Origin: an uncultured Sanguibacteroides sp.
GTDB taxonomy: Bacteria > Bacteroidota > Bacteroidia > Bacteroidales > Marinifilaceae
Assembly: GCF_900543425.1 (NCBI RefSeq)
Contig: NZ_UQRQ01000007.1
Coordinates: 62,001 to 126,000 of the forward strand
DNA length: 64,000 nucleotides
Direction of reading: 5' to 3'
Shown piece after piece: positions 8,474 through 18,006 of the stretch (its first letter is position 1; each line of letters starts with the position of its first letter). The notes beneath the pieces were generated by a model, which saw nothing but the letters and a program-made list of their open reading frames with translations, searched no databases and was not told where the DNA came from. Made by a program: the position numbers and the translations under genes.

Positions 8474-10108
8474 ATGAGTAAAGTATTTTTCATCATGTTA
8501 TCTTTCCTGTTTGCGACGTTAACCACATCGGTTTGCGAGGCATCGGGTAAAGATAATTTGAAAGAGGAACTTGTCCACGGTAAATGGGTAAACAAAAGCG
8601 GAGGTTATATTCCGAATGCCCTTGGAAAGTCCAATACCACTGTTTCCCGTTATAAAATCTACAGTTTTTCTGCCGATGGATCGTTCACGATGGACTCCAT
8701 CAAACAACGATATACCGGTACATGGGTTTTGAATGGGAACCAAGTGATCATGACTTACAATCCTAAAAAAGTAGTAAACTATTCGGCTAATTTGGACCCG
8801 AATGCTACTGCTTATTGTTATATCACGAAAGAGAAAATCGTAGAGTTAGGAACAAGAGTTGCAACTATCGAGAACGGAGAGCTCGTTTTCTCTGATCCCG
8901 ACATGAATGCGGTACACAATTCAGATGCCACAGCCGGAATGAAGAATTTCTGGGAATTTACCGGATTTGCCAATACAACGGCCGGTAACCTGATTATGAT
9001 TCTGGTTGCTCTTTGTTTCATTTATTTAGCCATCCGTTTCGATTACGAACCGATGTTGCTGATTCCGATCGGAATGGGTATTATCATCGGGAACATTCCA
9101 TTCTATATGGCAGAAGGATTCAACCTGAAATTAGGTATTTACGAACCCGGATCGGTATTGAACATTCTCTACCAGGGAGTGGTCAACGGTTGGTATCCCC
9201 CCTTGATTTTCTTAGGTATAGGGGCTATGACCGACTTCTCCTCCTTAATTTCCAACCCCCGGTTGATGATTCTCGGAGCTGCCGCCCAGTTCGGTATTTT
9301 TGCTACCTTCTTGGGAGCCCTTTGGTTAGGATTTGCTCCGCCAGAAGCCGGAGCTATCGGTATCATCGGTGGTGCCGACGGTCCTACTGCTATTTTCCTT
9401 TCTTCCAAATTAGCCAACGGTGTAAACATGCTGGCTGACGGAACGATCGTGAAAAACCTCATCGGCCCGATCGCCATTGCCGCCTATTCTTATATGGCTT
9501 TAGTTCCGGTAATTCAACCGCCGGTAATCAACTTATTGACGACGAAAGCCGAACGTAAAATCAGAATGCGTCCGCCACGCGCCGTAAGCCGTTTGGAGAA
9601 ACAATTATTCCCTATTATCGGTCTGTTGATGACTGCCTTCCTGGCCCCGTCAGCTCTTCCGTTGTTGGGAATGTTATTCTTCGGTAACTTATTGAAAGAG
9701 TCTACGGTAACCAATCGTTTGGCTAATACGGCAAGTAACGCCTTAATCGATACCATTACGATGTTATTGGGTATTACCGTGGGTGCTTCGACACAAGCCG
9801 ACGTATTCCTGACAACCGACTCCATTCTGATCTTCTGCTTAGGTGCTGCTTCTTTCGTATTAGCAACGGCTGCAGGTGTATTCTTCGGTAAAGTGATGAA
9901 CTGGTTATCACCCAAACACAACCCCGTTAACCCGATGATCGGAGCTGCCGGAGTCTCGGCCGTACCCGATAGTGCCCGTGTCGTTCAAAACATGGGATTA
10001 AAAGCGGACCCGGGAAACCACTTGTTAATGCATGCCATGGCTCCTAACGTATCCGGAGTGATCGGTTCTGCAGTAGCAGCCGGTATCTTACTGAGTTTCT
10101 TGATGTAA
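8474..10108 (+). CDS. mmdB: Na+-translocating decarboxylase beta subunit with N-terminal extension
   Basis: 544 residues. The C-terminal ~400 residues form the multi-helix OadB/MmdB sodium pump, with conserved segments such as GAIGIIGGADGPTAIF (about 293-308) and HAMAPNVSGVIGSAVAAG at the end. About 150 residues precede it: a signal or membrane helix (1-23), then a soluble stretch with a lipocalin-like pattern (HGKWVNKSG, GSFTMDS, YTGTWVLNGNQVIMTY). That part is probably periplasmic. Typical beta subunits are near 430 residues, so the extension is an addition; I believe it recurs in Bacteroidetes. It ends the operon, 20 bases before a terminator. Confidence 0.92.
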   Translation: MSKVFFIMLSFLFATLTTSVCEASGKDNLKEELVHGKWVNKSGGYIPNALGKSNTTVSRYKIYSFSADGSFTMDSIKQRYTGTWVLNGNQVIMTYNPKKVVNYSANLDPNATAYCYITKEKIVELGTRVATIENGELVFSDPDMNAVHNSDATAGMKNFWEFTGFANTTAGNLIMILVALCFIYLAIRFDYEPMLLIPIGMGIIIGNIPFYMAEGFNLKLGIYEPGSVLNILYQGVVNGWYPPLIFLGIGAMTDFSSLISNPRLMILGAAAQFGIFATFLGALWLGFAPPEAGAIGIIGGADGPTAIFLSSKLANGVNMLADGTIVKNLIGPIAIAAYSYMALVPVIQPPVINLLTTKAERKIRMRPPRAVSRLEKQLFPIIGLLMTAFLAPSALPLLGMLFFGNLLKESTVTNRLANTASNALIDTITMLLGITVGASTQADVFLTTDSILIFCLGAASFVLATAAGVFFGKVMNWLSPKHNPVNPMIGAAGVSAVPDSARVVQNMGLKADPGNHLLMHAMAPNVSGVIGSAVAAGILLSFLM

Positions 10109-10128
10109 TCTATCATCTCTATATAAAG

Positions 10129-10155
10129 AACTCCCTGTTCAACGGGGAGTTTTTT
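10129..10155 (+). terminator. Terminator of the mce-mmd operon
   Basis: Stem AACTCCC (10129-10135) with GGGAGTT (10145-10151) and a T-run to 10155, starting 20 bases after the mmdB stop. Confidence 0.85.
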
Positions 10156-10171
10156 ATTTCAATAAATACAT

Positions 10172-10179
10172 TACCTTTG
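10172..10179 (+). promoter_or_regulatory. Candidate -7 element for the threonine aldolase operon
   Basis: TACCTTTG matches TAnnTTTG exactly, 28 bases before the ltaE start and just after the upstream terminator. The -33 region overlaps the terminator T-run and is a poor match. Confidence 0.45.
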
Positions 10180-10206
10180 TTCTACTTAATTTTATAATCA
10201 TATCAC

Positions 10207-11235
10207 ATGGGACTAAGAGGTTTCGGAAGTGACAACTTTTCCGGGGTATTACCGGAAGTATTCAAAGCGCTGGAAGAATCAGCCTATGGACATCAACCTT
10301 CTTACGGCGAAGACGATTACACGGCAAAAGCCGTTCAGGATTTCAAAACAATTTTCGGGTCCGACATCGACGTTTATTTCGTGTATAACGGCACGGGAGC
10401 CAATATATTGAGTCTGGCAACATTCACTCACTCCTATCACGCCATTATTTGTGCTGAAACAGCTCATATAAACGTGGACGAATGCGGAGCCATTGAAAAA
10501 CAAACGGGAAGCAAGCTATTAACCGTACCGACTTTCGATGGAAAATTAACGATAGGATTAATACAAAATCACATGCACGGTTTTGGAGAGCAACACCATG
10601 CACAACCCAAAATGATCTCTCTGACCCAGTGCACGGAACTCGGCACTTTATATACTCCCGAAGAGTTGAAAGAGATTTGTGATTTTGCTCATGCACACGA
10701 TATGTATGTACACATGGACGGAGCCCGTTTGGCAAATGCTCTTGCTACCCTGGGATGTTCTCCCTTGGCTGTTACCAAAGAGGTCGGAATCGATGTTTTA
10801 AGTTTCGGAGGAACAAAAAACGGCATGATGTTCGGGGAGGCCGTCATCTTTTTCAATACAGCTGTCTCCAAAGAAGCAAAATATATCCGCAAACAGTTGA
10901 TGCAACTTCATTCCAAATCCAGGTTTATTGCAGCTCAATTTTCCGCTGTGCTGAAAAACGAATTATGGTTAAAAGCAGCAGCCCATGCCAATGCAATGGC
11001 ACAAAAATTAGCTGCAGAAGCTGCTCAGATCCCGTCTATTACCATCACACAAAAGGTAGAAGGGAATGAGGTATTTGCCATTATCCCCAGAGAGAGCATC
11101 GAACGACTTCAGGAAGAGTGTTTCTTTTATGTATGGGACGAGGATGCCGCAGAAGTAAGATGGGTATGTTCCTTCGATACCACGGAAAATGACATCATTG
11201 AATTCGTCAATCTTTTACGTAAAGAAATCTGTTAA
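10207..11235 (+). CDS. ltaE: Low-specificity L-threonine aldolase
   Basis: 342 residues, a fold-type I PLP enzyme of the beta-eliminating lyase family. Visible signatures are FGSDNFSGV near the N-terminus, the cofactor-contact motif HMDGARLANAL (Asp171, Arg174) and the Schiff-base lysine Lys204 in SFGGTKNGMMFGEA. It splits threonine or allo-threonine into glycine and acetaldehyde. Its stop codon shares a base with the start of the downstream methyltransferase gene (TAATG), so translation is probably coupled. Confidence 0.93.
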   Translation: MGLRGFGSDNFSGVLPEVFKALEESAYGHQPSYGEDDYTAKAVQDFKTIFGSDIDVYFVYNGTGANILSLATFTHSYHAIICAETAHINVDECGAIEKQTGSKLLTVPTFDGKLTIGLIQNHMHGFGEQHHAQPKMISLTQCTELGTLYTPEELKEICDFAHAHDMYVHMDGARLANALATLGCSPLAVTKEVGIDVLSFGGTKNGMMFGEAVIFFNTAVSKEAKYIRKQLMQLHSKSRFIAAQFSAVLKNELWLKAAAHANAMAQKLAAEAAQIPSITITQKVEGNEVFAIIPRESIERLQEECFFYVWDEDAAEVRWVCSFDTTENDIIEFVNLLRKEIC

Positions 11236-11897
11236 TGAAACAACGGGAAATCAAACTCACAGAAGATGGAAGTTTTACAATACATATACCGGAACTAAAT
11301 GAACATTATCATTCGGTTCACGGAGCCATACAAGAATCCCGTCATATTTTCATTAAAACCGGTATCGAATACCTGAATCGTCCCGAGCTGACAATCCTGG
11401 AGGCAGGTTTCGGTACGGGATTAAATGCCTATCTCTCGCTAATAAACGCCAAGGAGCAGCATCGGAAAATCACCTATCATAGTTTTGAGAAATACCCTTT
11501 ATCGGCAGAAGAAGTAAAAGCACTCAATTATAACACACGACTAAACGACACCTCTACTCTATTTTACAAATTGCATACGGCTCCCTGGGAGCAAGAAGTG
11601 GAGATCACACCCTATTTTACCCTCCATAAACACCAGGCGGATTTTAGTGAAGTGAACTTTCCTCCCCGATTCGATCTAATCTTTTTCGATGCTTTCGCTC
11701 CCGATGTACAACCTCATCTCTGGCAGGAAGAGATACTGGGATTGTTTTGCAAAGCATTGAAACCGGGAGGTATCTTTGTCACTTATTGTGTAAAAGGAAT
11801 CGTAAAACAAGCATTACGGGGCTTGGGATTAACGCTGGAACGCCTACCCGGACCACCCGGGAAACGGGAAATATTAAGAGGTAAAAAGATTCAATGA
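11235..11897 (+). CDS. mnmD: MnmD-type tRNA U34 methyltransferase
   Basis: 220 residues. It contains the SAM-binding glycine motif ILEAGFGTGLNAYLSL (about 54-69), FDLIFFDAFAPDVQPHLW (about 143-160), and a later KPGGIFVTYCVKG. These match the methyltransferase half of MnmC (DUF752), which finishes 5-methylaminomethyl-2-thiouridine at the tRNA wobble position. There is no FAD-dependent oxidase half; stand-alone MnmD forms are known outside gammaproteobacteria. It overlaps the ltaE stop by one base. Confidence 0.88.
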   Translation: MKQREIKLTEDGSFTIHIPELNEHYHSVHGAIQESRHIFIKTGIEYLNRPELTILEAGFGTGLNAYLSLINAKEQHRKITYHSFEKYPLSAEEVKALNYNTRLNDTSTLFYKLHTAPWEQEVEITPYFTLHKHQADFSEVNFPPRFDLIFFDAFAPDVQPHLWQEEILGLFCKALKPGGIFVTYCVKGIVKQALRGLGLTLERLPGPPGKREILRGKKIQ

Positions 11898-11956
11898 TTA
11901 CATAATTAGGTAATCGATCGATTAGTAAATTATAAAATCCGAAAATAATTTCGATT

Positions 11957-12721
11957 ATGTCTGCACTCAAACAACTTCTTGATGAAAAATACGTGGAATA
12001 TTGCAGATCCGATTTCTTTATCGAAACGGATCCCATTCAAATCCCCAAACTTTTTGAAGAAAAGGAAGACATTGAAATTGCCGGATTTATGGCTGCAACA
12101 TTAGCCTGGGGGCAACGCCCCGTCATCATCAAAAAATGCAGGGAACTGATAAAACGATTGGACTACGCTCCTCATGATTTTGTTCTCCATGCCGCGGAAT
12201 CTGACTATTCCTGTTTAAAAGGCTTTAAACATCGTACCTTCAATGATTACGATTGTATCTATTTTTTCAAATCACTTTCCCGTATCTATAAAAATTACGG
12301 GGGATTAGAAGGTCTATTTTCTCGGGCTTACCAACAGCATCAGGATATGTTCGAGGTATTAGCGGAATGGCATACGATATTCACGGCCCTTCCTGCAGAG
12401 AACAGGGTTCTGCGCCACATTGCCGACGTAGAGAAAGGGTCTGCCGCCAAACGGATCAATATGTTTTTACGCTGGATGGTCCGTCGGGATGAAATCGACT
12501 TCGGACTATGGAAAAAGATTCCTGCCTCTGCCCTTCTTATCCCGCTGGATCTGCATACCGGAAACATCAGCAGGCAGCTGGGGCTTTTAACCCGAAAGCA
12601 AAACGACCGCCAGGCAGTACTTGAATTAACGTGCCGTCTCCGGGAATTCGATCCTGTCGATCCGATTCGCTATGACTTTGCTCTTTTCGGTTTGGGAGCC
12701 TTTGAAAAGTACAATGATTAA
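11957..12721 (+). CDS. TIGR02757 (DUF2400) family protein
   Basis: 254 residues, a common length for this widespread Bacteroidetes family. Family-like segments include VEYCRSDFFIETDPIQIP near the N-terminus, FMAATLAWGQRPVIIKKC (about 46-63) and PLDLHTGNISRQLGL (about 197-211). The helix-rich pattern and the DxHTGxISRxLGL-type motif recall HhH-GPD DNA glycosylase-like folds, but I know of no proven activity. It is preceded by 59 intergenic bases and converges with a small minus-strand gene two bases after its stop. Confidence 0.85.
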   Translation: MSALKQLLDEKYVEYCRSDFFIETDPIQIPKLFEEKEDIEIAGFMAATLAWGQRPVIIKKCRELIKRLDYAPHDFVLHAAESDYSCLKGFKHRTFNDYDCIYFFKSLSRIYKNYGGLEGLFSRAYQQHQDMFEVLAEWHTIFTALPAENRVLRHIADVEKGSAAKRINMFLRWMVRRDEIDFGLWKKIPASALLIPLDLHTGNISRQLGLLTRKQNDRQAVLELTCRLREFDPVDPIRYDFALFGLGAFEKYND

Positions 12722-12723
12722 AA

Positions 12724-12930
12724 TTATCTGGCAAAATCATCCAGCGCATCCGACTCTTCTTTTAACTCATCCATATAATCCGACATATTGTCCTTTGCAT
12801 CTTCATCGTTATTTTCCAATATCGATTCCAATACCTCATTGTATTCGGCCTTTAAGGCGTCATCGCTTTTTGAATAATGATTATCCCGTTTTTCTTCCGG
12901 TAAAATACATTTTTTACTCTCCTTTTTCAT
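12724..12930 (-). CDS. Small acidic protein of unknown function
   Basis: 68 residues, with a basic start (MKKESKKC), a highly acidic middle and tail (many Asp/Glu, ending DALDDFAR) and no signal or membrane segment. It should be soluble and helical. It converges with the TIGR02757 gene with only a 2-base gap and lies downstream of the gdhA terminator, so it needs its own promoter, which I could not identify. The overlapping plus-strand reading frame is low-complexity and rejected. No family recognised. Confidence 0.55.
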   Translation of the reverse strand: MKKESKKCILPEEKRDNHYSKSDDALKAEYNEVLESILENNDEDAKDNMSDYMDELKEESDALDDFAR

Positions 12931-12989
12931 AACTTATTCATTTAAATCCCATACTAAAACGAATAAACGGGAAAAAAGTTTATAAAATA

Positions 12990-13013
12990 AAGGCGATCCT
13001 CACGAATCGCCTT
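12990..13013 (-). terminator. Terminator of gdhA
   Basis: Stem AAGGCGAT (12990-12997) with ATCGCCTT (13006-13013), followed on the minus strand by a T-rich stretch (about 12989-12970). It begins 29 bases past the gdhA stop. Confidence 0.7.
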
Positions 13014-13042
13014 CATTAACCTAATAATATCTAATTACCTTA

Positions 13043-14383
13043 CTACACATGCCCCTGGGCACACATAGCTTCCGCAACTTTAATAAAACCACCGATATTG
13101 GCTCCTTTCACGTAATTCACTTTATCCCCTTCTTTGCCGTATCTGACACAAGTATCGTGAATATCTTTCATAATTTGAGATAACTTCGTATCTACCTCCT
13201 CGGCCGTCCAACTGTAATGCATGGCATTCTGACTCATTTCCAAACAGGACGTAGCAACACCTCCCGCGTTGGCTGCCTTCCCGGGAACAAAAGTAATGTA
13301 TTCATTAGCGTAATGTATGGCCTCCGGAGTACACCCCATATTAGACGTTTCAACGATTAATTTACAGCCGTTAGCCACCAATAGTTTCGCATCCTCACCG
13401 TTCAACTCGTTTTGAATAGCACAAGGAAAAGCAATATCACACTTCACCTCCCAAGGCTTTTTGTTGGCAAAAAATTTAGCTCCGAACTTACGGGCATAAG
13501 GTTCTACCACATCGTTATTAGTCGCACGTAATTCAAGCATATAGCTGATCTTTTCCTCGTCCAAGCCTTTTTCATCGTAAATATAGCCGTCAGGTCCGGA
13601 AATAGTGACTACCTTAGCACCCAATTGAACCAACTTCTGAGCTGCCCCCCAGGCAACATTACCGAAACCGGAAAGAGCAACAACCTTACCGACAATCTTT
13701 TCTCCCTTAGAAGCCAACACGTGTTGTGCCAAATAAACCGTACCGTAACCGGTAGATTCCGGACGAACACGGGAACCACCAAATTCAAAAGGTTTCCCCG
13801 TCAACACCCCGGTAAATTCGTTACGAATTCTCTTGTACTGCCCGAACATATAACCTACTTCACGTCCTCCGACGCCAAGATCACCGGCAGGGACATCGGT
13901 ATCAGGACCTATGTACTTACAAAGTTCCGTCATAAAACTTTGACAGAAACGCATGACCTCGTTATCCGATTTGCCTTTCGGGTTAAAATCGGAACCGCCT
14001 TTACCCCCTCCCATCGGAAGTGTGGTCAAAGAATTTTTAAATGTCTGTTCAAAGCCTAAAAACTTCAATGTTCCAAGAGTCACGGCAGGATGAAAACGGA
14101 TTCCTCCTTTATACGGTCCAATGGCACTATTGAATTGAACCCGATAACCGCGATTAATCTGTACTTCACCTTTATCGTCGATCCATGGAACTCGAAACAG
14201 TATCACTCTTTCGGGTTCCACCATTTTTTCCAGAATTTTATTCTTCTTATATTTTGGATTAGCCTGATAAGTATCCCATACGGTTTCAATAACTTCTTCT
14301 ACCGCCTGATGGAATTCCGGCTCTCCCGGAGTTCTTGCCTTCAAGGCATCCATAAATTCTTGCATTTCTGTTTTCATATTCAT
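13043..14383 (-). CDS. gdhA: NADP-type glutamate dehydrogenase
   Basis: 446 residues, the length of the hexameric bacterial NADP(H) enzyme. Visible motifs are the glutamate-binding region GGIRFHPAVTLGTLKFLGFE, the catalytic-lysine block LPMGGGKGGSDFNPKGKS (about 123-140), and the dinucleotide motif GFGNVAWGAAQK (about 240-251). It reductively aminates 2-oxoglutarate, the main ammonium-assimilating route in many gut Bacteroidales. Monocistronic, with its own promoter and terminator. Confidence 0.95.
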   Translation of the reverse strand: MNMKTEMQEFMDALKARTPGEPEFHQAVEEVIETVWDTYQANPKYKKNKILEKMVEPERVILFRVPWIDDKGEVQINRGYRVQFNSAIGPYKGGIRFHPAVTLGTLKFLGFEQTFKNSLTTLPMGGGKGGSDFNPKGKSDNEVMRFCQSFMTELCKYIGPDTDVPAGDLGVGGREVGYMFGQYKRIRNEFTGVLTGKPFEFGGSRVRPESTGYGTVYLAQHVLASKGEKIVGKVVALSGFGNVAWGAAQKLVQLGAKVVTISGPDGYIYDEKGLDEEKISYMLELRATNNDVVEPYARKFGAKFFANKKPWEVKCDIAFPCAIQNELNGEDAKLLVANGCKLIVETSNMGCTPEAIHYANEYITFVPGKAANAGGVATSCLEMSQNAMHYSWTAEEVDTKLSQIMKDIHDTCVRYGKEGDKVNYVKGANIGGFIKVAEAMCAQGHV

Positions 14384-14438
14384 TCCGATTAATCAATTAA
14401 AAGATGATCCTTCTTTTAATACGTTATTAAATTTTTGA

Positions 14439-14470
14439 CTAAAGTAGACTCTTATTCACACTCTCCCAAA
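14439..14470 (-). promoter_or_regulatory. Promoter of gdhA
   Basis: The minus strand reads TTTG (14470-14467), a 20-base spacer, then TACTTTAG (14446-14439), one mismatch from TAnnTTTG. The predicted start of transcription is near 14432, about 50 bases before the gene. Confidence 0.55.
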
Positions 14471-14564
14471 TATTCCTCTATGGTCTTTTCTCATACGGTA
14501 TAACGTTTCATTATATTTATATACAACACCTTATAACTTTCCGATTCTCAACAAGAAGATTCTT

Positions 14565-14604
14565 AAAAACAAATAACCGGTTCCCTTTTCTGGCAACCGG
14601 TTAT
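14565..14604 (-). terminator. Terminator of the permease A transcript
   Basis: Perfect 10-base arms ATAACCGGTT (14573-14582) and AACCGGTTAT (14595-14604), followed on the minus strand by TTGTTTTT. It lies 20 bases after the stop of the 1,114-residue permease. Confidence 0.8.
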
Positions 14605-14624
14605 CCGTGTTTAAAATCGGAACT

Positions 14625-17600
14625 CTATTCCTCCCCGACATATACCCATTTCACGGCATCGGCATACACGAGGTCCACATCGCATTTATCATTCATCACC
14701 AGTCTTGCCTCTCCTTTATCGAAGAAGAATGTACCCACAGAAACCCATGGAGAACTAAGCTCTTTCTGTGAATTAAATTCTATCTCCTCCTTCTTATCCC
14801 CAAAATACAACGTATAGTATTGTGTTATTCCCTTAACACTTATTATATTATTTCCTCCGCTTACATTATAAATAAACAGTTCATATTTTCCCCGTTTAGG
14901 AAAATTCGCTTTCCATTCGGCCATGGCCTTTCCCTCTCCGGCTTTTTTATAAAAAGCACTCGTAATATATTTCCCATAATATCCCCTCCCTATAATATAA
15001 GTCCAACGGTGACCGCCTTTCAACTCCTCGTAACCGGTATCCCTCTTATCTCTCTTCTCCGCCATCCGTTTCCCGCTCGAATCAAATAAAGAAAATCCCT
15101 CGTCTTCATTATCTACGATAATGACATTCGGATCGGGCAGGAAAAGATCTGGACTGATCGAAAATAGTCCCCGCGTAGAATCACGGATTACCTCCAATTC
15201 GTCCGGCAACATCATCACGACCTCTGCGGGTTGGTTCAATACTATACTCGGAGTTATCGAAACCATTCCAGGTACATCGTCACACGGTATATGTACCTCC
15301 AAAGCCTCTCCCGCCGACAAAACGAATCTCTTCTCCCAATACCCGCGAGCATTTTTGAGCCAATTCGCACTTACCGTAGCCGAGATTAAAATATCGGACT
15401 TTCCAGGATTATACAACTTAAAATGAACCGCATAACCTTCGTACTCCCCTTGTTCTACTTTATACCCCCTGATATCTTTAGTTTCCAGATAAGAACATCC
15501 TTTATTCCTGTACCATTTATCAAATACCTCGCCCAACTTATAATCAAATCGCTCTTCAAATTCTTTCATAAACCGTTCGAAAGCAACTTGTTGATAACGA
15601 TATTTAGTCATAAATTCTTCCATAAAAGCCTGCAATGCACGCTCAGGAATATCCACCATAATCAATTCATACAAGTAATTGCATTTCTTCAGCAACAGTA
15701 GTTTAAACATATCCGAAGAGAGAGATGGATCTGTTGCGGCCTCCTCCAAACTATGTTCAGAGAGATAATCGAGTACGCGCATCTCGTTTTGTGGCGATTG
15801 GTTAGCGGTAGTCGCCGTCTTGTAAGCCGGAGATACCAGTATCTGAAACTCATCGAATATTTGTCCGGCAATAGGGATCTCCTTAGAAAAAACGGCACAC
15901 CTGTTATCTTGAAATAAAGAAGAGAGTATATGCTTATTTCCGGCACCCACCTTTGTCGTCACAGGCGTTCCGCTATAATCCTGTTTTCCTCTTAACAAAT
16001 CGAAATCGACCTTCACAAATCCAGAACCGGGAAATACAAACACACTTTGTACACAATCGATAAAACTACGCATTGTCCAGTCTTCATCATAAGGATCTTG
16101 TCCTGTACGATTCAAATTCTTTTTCACTCTTTTTATTCTTTCATACTCCTTCGCTATTTGATTTCCGATCTCCGGTATAGTTACCCCGCGTTCGGGAACG
16201 AATACCATGGCCGGCTGCACGTAATTACTCTTTCTACTCCATCCCCGTATGTAAGTAGCGAACGACACGGGAGTTTCCAAAAGAGAGAGCCTATCATAAA
16301 GATAAGGATGCCCCCATTTGCTTACCATCAATCCATCCATTTGCTTTACCAAAGAGGGAAGCGAATCCTTAATGCTGACAAAAGGAGCTCTAAAATAGCT
16401 TTCCCCGCGATAAAAATAGAGATCTAAGCACACGGAATCCACAGTCAACGATTTGTGGGTATAATCTCCTATACATAAGCTGATTCCTGTCAATTTATCG
16501 GGACTCTCGAAACGAATAGTATCTCCGGATACCTCTCGATTTCCTTGCGAAATCACAGTACGTTTATCCCTATGAATTACATTTAAAACATAATTCGTAT
16601 AATTTTTCCCCGTAGTATAAGGATGCACCCAATGAACAGGAGGTTCTGTTACCGGATACCACAGCACTTCAGGCTCCAGCAACGTATAATCCTTCTCTAA
16701 AAAAGCATATCGTTTACCAAAGCAAAATATATTCGTAATCCAACGATTATCGTAATATTCCTCATCGGAAATATCCAGATAACACACCCGGTCATCTATC
16801 TTTCCCGTGTAATCCACTTGGAAAGAAAACTCTTCTTCCGGTTCCAAGTTTTTTTCCAGAATAACGACTTGTCCATCCCGGCGATAAGAAATAGCTTCAC
16901 CGCTCTCTCTGCGAATTTCTTTGATGCGTAAGGCCGGGTTTAAAAATAAAACGATCTCCGATACCGGATGATTCTCCTTATTCTGGACGGTTAATTTACT
17001 TTTCACCGACATGGTCGTACCCGCTTGCTCGAAAGTAATCTCCGCATCGGACAAATAGAGCCGGTCTTGCGCACTGTATTTTTCAAAAGTTTCCACCATA
17101 TGCTTCCGAAAACGCCTGTCAGCCTCTTTCGACCCGACGAAGGTACCTCCGATTAATATACCCGATAACAGGATAAGCCCGCTGCATAATTTCAACTTTC
17201 CTTTTTTTCCATTAGCAATCCGAGGATACAATACAATGGCAAACCCCAGTAATCCTACACCCAAAACGATATAGGTCAAACGTTGTAAAAGATAATATCC
17301 TATTTCGGGATGCCCGGTCAGTTCCGAAAACATATTAGGCATCTCCCGGGCAAAAAGATCAAAAATACCATATCCGGCAGAAGGAATAAAACCATAGATC
17401 AATCCGATCATTACCAATAACACCAACAAAGCAAGCATAGCATTCTTTATCCAAGAGTAGATTAAAAAAGTTACACCCAACATAAATAAACAGGAAGGAA
17501 TAGTTAAGGTAAACAAATAAAAGAGATAGGGCCAAATGCTTACCGGAGCCTCACTGACAAAAATATTAAGGGATAAAGAAATTAACAGAGAGATTATATT

Positions 17601-17969
17601 CAGCACCACAAATACGACGAAAATTCCCCATGCCATTCCTGCTAAATAATTTGCATTACTCACCGGACGTACACGCAAAGACTCCGTCGTATCCACGTAT
17701 TTTCCGCTTTTGAAGCGATCCGCCACAATAAAGATCAACAGAAAAACCTGTAACAAATTAAACCAATAAGCATTAAAAAAGGGCATGGAAGAGGGCAAGG
17801 CCACCATATAGTGTTCCGTTATACTCCATGAACTCTGTGTCATAATTTGTAAAGCGGTTATTCCGACAAACACCAGTAAAGCAAATAGGCGCAATAACCA
17901 ACTTCTTCTCAGAACCTTTGCTTCATAACGGGCTACGGTCAATATAAGATTCAATTTCATAATTTTCAA
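14625..17969 (-). CDS. Giant ABC-2 permease / M1-peptidase-like / golvesin-like fusion (copy A)
   Basis: 1,114 residues in three parts. Residues 1-280 hold about seven membrane helices in an ABC-2 permease pattern. Residues 290-880 are periplasmic and resemble M1 aminopeptidases in layout. The last ~150 residues look like a golvesin/xanthan-lyase C-terminal domain (WVSVGTFFFDKGEARL, then YADAVKWVYVGEE). Where M1 enzymes carry HExxH the sequence is IPEIGNQIAKEYERI (about 598-612); I see no HExxH anywhere, so the peptidase-like part is probably not catalytic. Copy D (35117-38410) has the same plan. It follows a decayed copy (18007-18379) and the GldF-GldG genes, and is ended by a terminator. 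Transported substrate unknown. Confidence 0.85.
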   Translation of the reverse strand: MKIMKLNLILTVARYEAKVLRRSWLLRLFALLVFVGITALQIMTQSSWSITEHYMVALPSSMPFFNAYWFNLLQVFLLIFIVADRFKSGKYVDTTESLRVRPVSNANYLAGMAWGIFVVFVVLNIISLLISLSLNIFVSEAPVSIWPYLFYLFTLTIPSCLFMLGVTFLIYSWIKNAMLALLVLLVMIGLIYGFIPSAGYGIFDLFAREMPNMFSELTGHPEIGYYLLQRLTYIVLGVGLLGFAIVLYPRIANGKKGKLKLCSGLILLSGILIGGTFVGSKEADRRFRKHMVETFEKYSAQDRLYLSDAEITFEQAGTTMSVKSKLTVQNKENHPVSEIVLFLNPALRIKEIRRESGEAISYRRDGQVVILEKNLEPEEEFSFQVDYTGKIDDRVCYLDISDEEYYDNRWITNIFCFGKRYAFLEKDYTLLEPEVLWYPVTEPPVHWVHPYTTGKNYTNYVLNVIHRDKRTVISQGNREVSGDTIRFESPDKLTGISLCIGDYTHKSLTVDSVCLDLYFYRGESYFRAPFVSIKDSLPSLVKQMDGLMVSKWGHPYLYDRLSLLETPVSFATYIRGWSRKSNYVQPAMVFVPERGVTIPEIGNQIAKEYERIKRVKKNLNRTGQDPYDEDWTMRSFIDCVQSVFVFPGSGFVKVDFDLLRGKQDYSGTPVTTKVGAGNKHILSSLFQDNRCAVFSKEIPIAGQIFDEFQILVSPAYKTATTANQSPQNEMRVLDYLSEHSLEEAATDPSLSSDMFKLLLLKKCNYLYELIMVDIPERALQAFMEEFMTKYRYQQVAFERFMKEFEERFDYKLGEVFDKWYRNKGCSYLETKDIRGYKVEQGEYEGYAVHFKLYNPGKSDILISATVSANWLKNARGYWEKRFVLSAGEALEVHIPCDDVPGMVSITPSIVLNQPAEVVMMLPDELEVIRDSTRGLFSISPDLFLPDPNVIIVDNEDEGFSLFDSSGKRMAEKRDKRDTGYEELKGGHRWTYIIGRGYYGKYITSAFYKKAGEGKAMAEWKANFPKRGKYELFIYNVSGGNNIISVKGITQYYTLYFGDKKEEIEFNSQKELSSPWVSVGTFFFDKGEARLVMNDKCDVDLVYADAVKWVYVGEE

Positions 17970-18006
17970 TTTAAATTTCAGTCATATTTTATTATTTGTC
18001 TCCAAC

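Noticed and set aside
12672..12932. 86-codon plus-strand frame opposite the small acidic protein
   Set aside because: Rich in Pro, His and Tyr and low in complexity, it looks like the antisense shadow of the acidic minus-strand gene and overlaps the end of the TIGR02757 gene.
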